From Cruorifilaria tuberocauda (Eukaryota; Nematoda; Chromadorea; Rhabditida; Onchocercidae), in contig JABVXU010000910.1 in assembly GCA_013365365.1 (NCBI GenBank), forward strand, positions 1 through 15,472: a stretch of DNA of 15,472 nt, given 5' to 3'. A program made the translations under genes and the position numbers. The notes below the pieces were generated by a model that was not told the DNA's origin, ran no database searches, and saw only the letters and a list, made by a program, of their open reading frames with translations. How positions within the stretch are numbered: the stretch's first letter is position 1; the number at the start of each line of letters is the position of its first letter. Shown in pieces: positions 8,484-15,472 of the stretch.

Positions 8484-8502
8484 ACTTCGAAGAAATGTAA
8501 CC

Positions 8503-8870
8503 ATTGATGATCGATTTGATTTGATAATGATTTAATGTTGATGATGATGATAACGATGATGACAATAATAATGATAATAATAATGATGATAATGTCGATG
8601 ATGATGATGATGATTTAGTGATGATGACTAATGATCATAGTGATGATCTGACGGTGATAATGATGTGATGATAATGATAATGATTTAATGATGATGATAA
8701 TCATAACAATGATGATTTTGTGATGATTAATGATTATAGTGATAATTGACGGTAATAGTGATGATTTGATGATGATGATGATTTATTATAGTGATATATG
8801 GTGGTGATTTGGTGATTTAATAATAATGATTTCATGATGATTTAATGATGGTGATGATGATGATTTTATC
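8503..8870. repeat. Interrupted (GAT)n/(AAT)n microsatellite
   Basis: Dense GATGAT and AATGAT words with interruptions. A higher-order 102-bp duplication is visible inside: TGATTTAGTGATGA (8611) and TGATTTTGTGATGA (8713), each followed by an AATGAT-TATAG-GTGAT and TGACGGT pattern. Noncoding. Confidence 0.9.
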
Positions 8871-9075
8871 GTTGTAATATGTTTATTCGCTATCATCATG
8901 CATTAATTGTAGTCTTCGATTTTAGCCAGTTGTTATATTACTATTAGTTTTACCTTGTTGTTTATTATTATTTCTTTAATTAACTCTATTTACTGATTAT
9001 GATATAACTTAAATTCTCGCCTGATTTCTTGAATGGAAGCAATATATTTATGGCTAATCAAATAATATTAAAACT

Positions 9076-9093
9076 TATATATATATATATATA
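9076..9093. repeat. (TA)n microsatellite
   Basis: 18 bases of alternating TA. Similar short tracts follow CTTATA at 9852 and lie at 11269-11283. The flanking 8870-9209 is AT-rich spacer with no gene seen. Confidence 0.85.
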
Positions 9094-9209
9094 ATCCATT
9101 TGTACATCATAAAGTGCCTAAAAGAATTGATTTTCTAATTATGCAGGGATTTTCGATTTTCTAATTCTAATTACGCATTATTGATAATCATAATTATATC
9201 AAGAAATTC

Positions 9210-9546
9210 ATGAATCAGATCATGAATTTTATTCGTATATTTCTTCCAGTCCTAATACTTCACCTCATTTATGAAACTGTTGGCCTGGTGTATTACTTTA
9301 TAAATATAAAAAGAAGTCCTCATCTTCCAACAGTTTTGGTTAAATCCTATTCTGCAATTCAAATTTATTCAGTTAATTCATATAACTTTCTGATTTTTTG
9401 TCCCACATGTTATTCGCAGTTTCTATTGTGGTAAGAAAATAAAAGTAATAATAGTTATAAATAAAAGTAAAAATAATATTAAAAAACCCTCTCTTATTTT
9501 CAATTATTTTTTCCCATTCAGTAATCCATTATCGATATCAAATTAG
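9210..9546 (+). CDS. Candidate two-exon small membrane protein
   Basis: ATG 9210 opens 73 codons plus two bases to a donor TTGTG|GTAAGA (exon 9210-9430). A good acceptor, TTTTTTCCCATTCAG, ends at 9521. The second exon is 9522-9546, adds CNPLSISN and ends in TAG. The intron would be 91 nt. The 81-residue product starts MNQIMNFIRIFLPVLILHLI and stays hydrophobic to about residue 32, which suggests a signal anchor or one membrane helix. It then has a basic turn (NIKRS) and a Cys-containing tail (FCPTCYSQ). No family recognised. The unspliced frame ends at 9434. Both splice sites are good, but AT-rich DNA often gives hydrophobic frames by chance. Confidence 0.27.
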
Positions 9547-9672
9547 AAAATTAAAATTACTAACAAAGAATATACCATTTCAGTAATTTTCTTCTCAAAT
9601 CTTGTAATTAGCAATGATTTTCTGAGCTGTAATTAAATTTCCTCAAATCAATGCTGAATTATTTTTTTACCT

Positions 9673-9840
9673 CGATCGATTTATCCCGATTGATTTATCC
9701 CGATCCATTTATCCCGATCCATTTATCCCGATCGATTTATCCCGATCCATTTATCCCGATCCATTTATCCCGATCCATTTATCTCGATCGATTCATCTCG
9801 ATCCATTTATCCTGATCGATTTATCTCGGTCGATGGAGTG
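9673..9840. repeat. 14-bp minisatellite, twelve copies
   Basis: The unit CGATYSATTTATCY is phased exactly every 14 bp from 9673 to 9827. The central copies alternate CGATCC and CGATCG starts; the outer copies are more diverged (TCTCGAT, CCTGAT, CTCGGT). The length is not a multiple of three, so it is not a coding repeat. CGATCGAT words make parts of it self-complementary. Confidence 0.95.
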
Positions 9841-10294
9841 CTGAGAAAAACTTATATATATATAAATCATCATATATTTCTCTAAAATGTAACCTTTTCA
9901 TTAATGAAAATGATGATTTAAAAAATATTCAAAATGATTTTATCAATTAATCAATATGTGTAACTTTTGACATTTATGCAAAGTGAATTCTCGACAATTT
10001 TAGATGAGTTAAAAATAGTTTATTAATTGATATTGATTGATAACAATATGTGTGAAAATGATTTATTGATTGATATCAATATATTTCAACGAATTAAAAA
10101 TAATTTATTGATCAGTATCAATATATGTAATCTTTAGTATTATCCAGTACAAAATCTGAGTAATTTCAAGAAAATTTACAAATACAATAAAGCATCGATA
10201 CTATTTGTTTATTCCATAAACAATAACAGCAACAACAACAACAATAACAACAATAATATTAATTTGAAAGGTTAAAGCTATTAGTTGAGAAACG
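9841..10294. repeat. AT-rich spacer with a CAA-rich tract
   Basis: A CAACAACAACAATAACAA-type tract lies at about 10218-10258. Before it, TTATTGATTGATATCAATAT-type words recur. No gene seen in 9841-10294. Confidence 0.6.
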
Positions 10295-10581
10295 ATGCTT
10301 GTCTCATCTGTTCATTGCAATACTCCCAGGTAATTTACCTAATTATTGAAATAATAGGGAAATAAAATGATTGGAAACGGTCAGTCGGTATTCTGAGAAA
10401 GCTCTGTCCTCCGTTTGTCCCGGTCCATCTGTCCACCAATTAACAATTAACTATTCCTCCGGAAAATTCAATGAATTCTCTCACGTTGTAAGTGGAAAAC
10501 AAAAGATAGCGATATTTGATTGATCAGTTTTTTTTCTAGCCGCTTACTTACCTGAAGAAAAGCGAGAAAAAAAATAAATAA
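10295..10581 (+). CDS. Candidate three-exon small protein
   Basis: Possible exons are 10295-10329 (ATG, ends CCCAG|GTAATT), 10385-10487 (acceptor GGTCAG, donor GTT|GTAAGT) and 10540-10581 (acceptor TTTTTTTCTAG, ends TAA). Phases 2 and 0 are compatible and the introns would be 55 and 52 nt. The 59-residue product includes RYSEKALSSVCPGPSVHQLT in the middle exon and a Lys-rich end (LKKSEKKNK). The middle exon is a G+C-richer island. The first acceptor lacks a pyrimidine tract, and minus-strand frames are also open here (for example WWTDGPGQTEDRAFSEY). No family recognised; strand and structure unproven. Confidence 0.22.
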
Positions 10582-10617
10582 TAACTTAATTGTTCTTTAT
10601 TTTTTTTCTCGCTTTTC
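10557..10617. repeat. Perfect 22-bp inverted repeat with 17-nt loop
   Basis: Arms 10557-10578 and 10596-10617 are exact complements, each with the core GAAAAGCGAG next to an A8 run and ATAAA. Either transcript would fold into a stable hairpin. The left arm falls in the last exon of the candidate gene at 10295-10581, with its stop codon at the start of the loop. Confidence 0.9.
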
Positions 10618-10905
10618 CTTTAATCAATATTCTCATATAAATCAAACTATTTTTAAAACTATTTAAAACTATTGCAATATAATTTATTAATTATTAATAT
10701 GTAGTTTATTAATTAAATTTTAATTTCCGATATTATTATTTAAGTCTTATTTCTCCCTTTAATTAATCTTCTCATATAAATCAAACAAGTTTTTAATTTT
10801 AAAAATTATTTAAAAGTATTAAAATATTTTTATTAATTATTACCAAAATATAATTTATTAATTAAAATTTAATTTCTAATATTATTATTCATTTACCAAT
10901 ATTAT
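10617..10905. repeat. 139-bp tandem duplication
   Basis: TCTCATATAAATCAAAC occurs at 10631 and 10770. Both copies continue through TTTATTAATTA and ATATTATTATT blocks. AT-rich and noncoding. Confidence 0.75.
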
Positions 10906-11164
10906 TTTTCTTGCTTTGTTAAGTTTAATTTAAATAAGAATTATTTCTTTTTTAATTTTAATTAATAAATTATTAGCAAATTAAGCAACATTTGATGAAT
11001 TTTCTTTTTTTTTTCCTTTACTAATTTTTCTCTTTTAAATAAGTTTTACAAATTAATTTTATTTCTTTTTAATTAAGCCTTAAGTCATAAATAATTTAAG
11101 ATAAATTTCAAAAAATAAAACATATCACTTTCCTTTTTTGTTGTTATCAGTCGTTCTGATAATA

Positions 11165-11455
11165 ATTTCACTTATCTTTTAAATCATAGTTTATATCATT
11201 TAATTCATTATTAATCAGTCAAAAATCAATATCAATTAATCAATATCAACAGCACTAATCATTTAATCATATATATATATATAATATTTATCATTCTTTA
11301 CTTATCCTTTTAATCATATTTTATATCATTTAATTCATTACTAATCAATCAATATATCAGTAACTTTAATTACTCAATCACATATTTAATATTTATCATT
11401 TATCATAATTTCGATTGATTACTTATCTTTTTAATCATATCATTTAATTAATTTT
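11165..11455. repeat. Three diverged copies, 121-130 bp
   Basis: ACTTATCTTTTAAATCAT-like starts occur at 11170, 11300 and 11421, followed by ATATCATTTAATTCATTA and TAATCA blocks. A (TA)n tract separates copies 1 and 2. Noncoding. Confidence 0.72.
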
Positions 11456-11699
11456 TGTTTGATTTATCGCATTTCAATGAATTAAACCTATTTTTCAAAA
11501 AAAAAAAAGTAAAATTGGGGACAAAATTAACTTAATTTATTCAAATAGCTCATTTAAAATAGTTTCCAGTAAAGGGCACTAATGAAAAAAAACCAATAGC
11601 GAACGAATAAAATGAACAATGATAATGATAGTGATATTAATAGATAACAATTAAATAATTTAAAATTCACTAAACAGTCGACATTCGATCATTTAAATT

Positions 11700-11766
11700 G
11701 TTAGCAAACAAAGAAATTCTATTTTGCTAACTAACAAACCCAAAAAAAAAAAAAAAAAACGGGTTT
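11700..11766. other. Two adjacent stem-loops, the second with an A18 loop
   Basis: GTTAGCAAA (11700-11708) pairs with TTTGCTAAC (11723-11731). Directly after, AAACCC (11736-11741) and GGGTTT (11761-11766) flank an 18-base A run. The surrounding 11456-12400 is AT-rich with no gene seen. Confidence 0.55.
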
Positions 11767-12399
11767 TCATATTCATTAATCATTACAAAAGCATTGAATT
11801 TCAAAAAAAAAAAATCTAATTTACATAAAATTGCAACAATTCTTTTTTTTTTGATTGGCAAATAAAGGCTTTGTTTTCGAAAATGGGAAAAAAGACATTT
11901 TGGAAAAACTGAAAAGCAATTTTTTTTTCTATTTTTACAAATTTTATAAATTGAAGAAATGAAATGAAAATTGTATCGAAAGTTTCTACAATTGTAGAAA
12001 AATTGAAATTTGTACTGAAAATAAAAAGTGAAAATTAAAAAAGCCTATAAATATTAGTGCTTGATTGAAATTTATTTAATTAAATATTTTTTATTGTTTT
12101 GATAAATTTTAATTTTCTAAATTTTCAATTTTTTTTAGCTTACTTTTTTTCTTTTATGGTGTATTAAGGATAGAATTAGTTTATTTTGTTTGAGTTATAT
12201 TTTTGCGTATTTAGAATTAAAGCTATTACTTTAATGTATCATGTATTGTACAATAAGTATTGATTTGATCAAATTTGGATTAATTAAAATTTGAAAATAG
12301 AACCGTTGGAGAAATTAATTTTAATTTGACCAAAAATAAAGAATCTTAACTGTAAAAAACTGCTAAATTTGATAATTGTTTTTAATTTTAATTTTGTTT

Positions 12400-12770
12400 A
12401 ATAATGATAAGTAGAGTTAAGTAATGTTTATAAAATAATTAATATAATGTATTTTATGATTAGATAAAATTATCGATTTTTTAAATATCGTTTGATTATT
12501 TTTTTCAATTTCAATGCTATATCAAAGTGATCTAAATGATATATCAAAATGATATAAATAATATATGAAAGAAACGATGAATAGAGTTAAATAATCTTTA
12601 TAATATAATGGATGGAATTATTGATTATGACTATGATTGATTATGATTTATGATTGGATGAAATTATTGATTTTTAAAAATTGGTTTTTAAAATTAAATA
12701 TTTAAATATAAATAAAATTTTTTAAATTGATTTTTTTTTTCCATTTCAACAGAATGATAATAAATGATAT
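12400..12770. repeat. 170-bp tandem duplication
   Basis: AGAGTTAAGTAATGTTTATAA (12413) recurs as AGAGTTAAATAATCTTTATA (12583). Each is followed by a GATTATGATT/ATGATTAGAT block, AAATTAT-GATTTTT, and then an ATATATG or ATATCAA block. Noncoding. Confidence 0.7.
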
Positions 12771-12999
12771 ATGGCAGGTTTGATTTTAATAGGTTTCTTT
12801 TTTTGCTTAGTTATTAAACATGCAAAAATTGAATTTCATTTTAATCTTTCAACATAAATTTTTATAGCCAAAAAGAATATTTACGAAAAAGCGGTAATTT
12901 GTTTATTTCTTTTGAAATTTATGTTTAGTTAATAAATTTTATAATAGATTTAAATGAGTTTGATCAATGTTATTATAGGCTTCTTTAGTTCCATACCAA

Positions 13000-13160
13000 A
13001 ATTGTTATTAGCCTATTTAATGTTCAGTAATAAGTTAGTAAAGAAGAAGAAAATTATACGATGAAATGAAATGATTAGTACAGTTTAATCGTTATTAGCT
13101 TATTTAGTGATTAGTAATAATTTGTAAGAAAGAAGAGAGAATTATGAATGATACGATAAT
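13000..13160. repeat. 87-bp tandem duplication
   Basis: GTTATTAGCCTATTTAATG (13004) recurs as GTTATTAGCTTATTTAGTG (13091). Both continue through TCAGTAATAA/TTAGTAATAA, AAGAAGA and GAATTAT/AAATTAT blocks. Noncoding. Confidence 0.72.
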
Positions 13161-13429
13161 ATGATAGAGCTTTTATAATCGTAAAATTATAAAATTTATA
13201 ATTTTATTTTAGTATCAAAAATCATGATTCTTTTTTTCTTTTCTCTTTTAAATTTACAGTTTTTCCTACATTTTATTACTGTTTTCTTTTGTAAAGAACG
13301 GAATAAATGCTTGAAGCTTTTAAAACAACAGAACTAATTAAGGATTAAATTATAAATGAATTAAATGTATCAAAGGAAAATGATAAATTATTAATTAAAA
13401 GTTAATTTCATTAATTCAGAAATTATTAA

Positions 13430-13955
13430 TTAAAATTTATTAAATTACTTATTAAAAGGTTATTGATTGTAAATTATTAATTTATTAGAAAATTATTAAA
13501 TCATTAATTGAAAATTATTAATTAAAAATCTAACTAAACTTTTCAAGTGTTCATTCTTTAAATATTTACAATTTTACGGAATTTAATGGTCTTAACTTTT
13601 GATTTTGACTCTCTTAACTTCCATTTTGCTAAACTCGACGATTCTAACTTTTGATTTTTTTAAACTTAAGACAATAAAATTGATTAATTCAAAAATTATC
13701 AATTAAAAATTATTAAATTATCAATTGAAAAAATTATTAATAGTAAATTATTAATTTATTAGAAAATTATTAAACTACTAATTAAAAATTTAATAAAACT
13801 TTTCAAGTGTTCACTCTTTAAATCTGTACAATTTTACCGAATTTGTTAATCTTAACTTTTAATTTGATAAATTTGACTCTCTTAATTTGATGTTTTACTG
13901 AATTTGATGAATTTAACCTTCGACTCTTTTTCAACTTGACAATAAAATATCCGTG
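13430..13955. repeat. Diverged tandem duplication, about 265 bp
   Basis: AAACTTTTCAAGTGTTCA occurs at 13536 and 13796. An upstream block (TAAATTATTAATTTATTAGA) occurs at 13470 and 13744, and CTTAACTTTT and GACAATAAAAT blocks follow in both. Period 260-274 bp owing to indels. Noncoding. Confidence 0.8.
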
Positions 13956-13959
13956 AAAT

Positions 13960-14345
13960 ATTAGAACAATAACAATAACAATAAACAGAAGAGAATTGGT
14001 TTTATTGTTACTGTGATTACTCGGGAATTACTCGAAATGAGGATGTAAAATGGTTGAAGGTCACGGAAGTATGTGAAACGTTTAATTGTTGTAATTCGAT
14101 GTAGCGGAAAAGGAAACAACTCAATTATGCATGGACGAATCAATTGTTTCGTCGTAGCTATGAGTTTACCTTACTTTATCTTACCTTATCTTACTTTATC
14201 CTTTCTAAATGATTACTTTATTGTTGATGGGAAGAAAAAAAATTATACGAGATAGAATTAAACAGTGCCCTTAGAATAGCTGTAATATACAATTATCTGT
14301 TGCTATAATCGCCTTACTTTAAATCTTACCTTATCATACTTTCGT
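13960..14345. other. Slightly G+C-richer spacer with a TTACTTTATC-type microsatellite
   Basis: A TTACC/TTATC/TTACTTTATC run lies at 14167-14205 and a degraded relative at about 14309-14335. Open frames of 60 codons on each strand begin at non-ATG codons and show no motif, so I call no gene. One CAGGTG E-box core is at 14365-14370, just beyond the stretch. Confidence 0.5.
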
Positions 14346-14518
14346 TTTCTGGTAGTACTGTAAGCAGGTGTTCTGTAGATTAAAGTATCATAATATATCT
14401 CTTAGGATTAGTGGGATTTTTTTTTTCACAATAATCTCTGAATTTTGGAAATTTTTTTTTTCTGTTAAAAAATAATATTTTTATCGATTTAATTTAATTT
14501 TATCTAATTTAATTTTCA

Positions 14519-14705
14519 ATATTTTATGGACTTTTTTGTTATTAACTTTATTATTTATTTACTTTCTTTATTATTTATTCATTTTATTATTTAGTAAATA
14601 CACGAATTAATCGTAATTTGACCTAATTTTGAATTTTGATATTTTATGGGTCTTCTTGTTATTAACTTTATTACTTATTCATTTTATTAGTTAATTAGTA
14701 TGTAT
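14519..14705. repeat. 120-bp tandem duplication
   Basis: ATATTTTATGGACTTTTTTG (14519) recurs as ATATTTTATGGGTCTTCTTG (14639). Both are followed by TTATTAACTTTATTA and TATTCATTTTATTA. The next stretch to 15170 is AT-rich with no gene seen. Confidence 0.78.
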
Positions 14706-15171
14706 TATTTTCTGTTGTAGTAATGTAAAAATGCTCTTGATATCACAATTTACTTATAATTAACTTATAATTAATCAATAAGGATTACTTGAAGTTACTT
14801 AAAATCACTCAAAATATTTAAATTGAAAAGGCAAATTAAAAAAAAAAAGATTACTAAAAATTACTACTTAAAAGATTACTAAAAATATTCGTCTCGGTCA
14901 TAGATAATCTAGCATACAGTTTTACTTCACTTTGCAATTACTTTGTTGTTAAGTTTTTTAACTTAAGCACTTTGGAATGCATTCTTTCAATATATTTCAA
15001 AGGAATGTTTTAAATGTTTTTTAAACCTGAGGTTTTAGTTAACATTTTAATTGATACTTTGTATTACTTATTTACTTTATTAACTAATCATTACTTATTG
15101 TTTTCAGTTACGGTAATTGTTTTGTTTAGTTTTATTTTTTCCATTTTGCTTTTCTTTATTTCATTTTTTTA

Positions 15172-15436
15172 TAACATTTAAAGTGATGTCATCTTATCTT
15201 AGCATTACTTTTCATTTGGAATTGTTTTAATTTTGATAGTAAACCACTATTACTATTATTATTACTATTAATTATTAGTACATATCATTAATTATTCAAT
15301 TCATGCAAATAATCTTATTAAAGTAATCCTTTCTATTCTTCCTTCATATAAAACACTTAACGTGATATCATATCATCAAGATTCATTTTGGATTGTTTTA
15401 ATTTTGATGATTAACCATTATTATTATTATTATTAC

Positions 15437-15472
<36 letters not shown>
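15172..15472. repeat. Tandem duplication (about 175 bp) ending in (TTA)n
   Basis: ATTGTTTTAATTTTGAT occurs at 15221 and 15392. It is preceded by GTGATGTCATCTTATC/GTGATATCATATCATC and followed by a TAACC-ATTA start of a TTA/ATT microsatellite. The second tract (about 15417-15472) is cut by the window edge. Confidence 0.85.

Noticed and set aside
13961..14255. Open frames of 60 codons on both strands
   Set aside because: Both begin at non-ATG codons and overlap on opposite strands without any recognisable motif.
1..15472. tRNA, rRNA, CRISPR, operon or transposase gene
   Set aside because: No A-box/B-box pair, rRNA-like stretch, spaced direct repeats with unique spacers, or long transposase frame was visible.

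Overview
The window looks like AT-rich, gene-poor nuclear DNA of an animal. A nematode, possibly filarial, fits best but is not proven. The reasons are the strong AT bias, low-complexity spacer built from local tandem duplications, microsatellites ((TA)n, (GAT)n, (TTA)n, CAA-rich, a 14-bp minisatellite), and short-to-medium GT-AG introns with GTAAGT/GTATGA donors and TTTCAG-type acceptors. I found no bacterial-style operons, rRNA, tRNA, CRISPR array or transposase.

The best-supported gene is on the minus strand at 6953-5958. Four GC-richer islands join with matching splice phases into one frame of 147 codons. The third exon encodes an amphipathic segment, MIAEQLRRLADKFEVEF, with the residue pattern of a BH3 death domain, close to that of mammalian BIM. 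The protein has no visible BH1 or BH2 motif, so I read it as a candidate BH3-only cell-death activator (EGL-1/CED-13-like). Its 5' end is uncertain. Its 3' end has two possible terminal exons: a near one (6005-5958, short hydrophobic tail) and a far one (4687-4619, followed by two AATAAA signals).

Other coding evidence is weaker. Minus 1298-1198 looks like the first coding exon of a gene running off the left edge. Plus 9210-9546 can be read as a two-exon small membrane protein. Plus 10295-10581 can be read as a three-exon small protein. An island at 8290-8485 has an open frame on each strand.

Layout: 1-560 AT-rich spacer; 560-1170 degenerate GAGATTTCAT-type repeat; 1198-1298 candidate exon; 1500-2260 stacked AT-rich tandem repeats; 2640-4500 spacer with small duplications; 4547-4687 alternative 3' exon; 5041-5450 diverged tandem duplication with a CACCTG E-box kept in both copies; 5958-6953 BH3-like gene; 7500-8100 upstream spacer with a 27-bp triplication and hairpin; 8290-8870 GC island and GAT-rich microsatellite; 9210-9546 candidate gene; 9673-9840 14-bp minisatellite; 10295-10617 candidate gene with a 22-bp perfect inverted repeat; 10617-15472 almost wholly AT-rich spacer made of duplicated blocks 87 to about 265 bp long, ending in a (TTA)n tract cut by the window edge.
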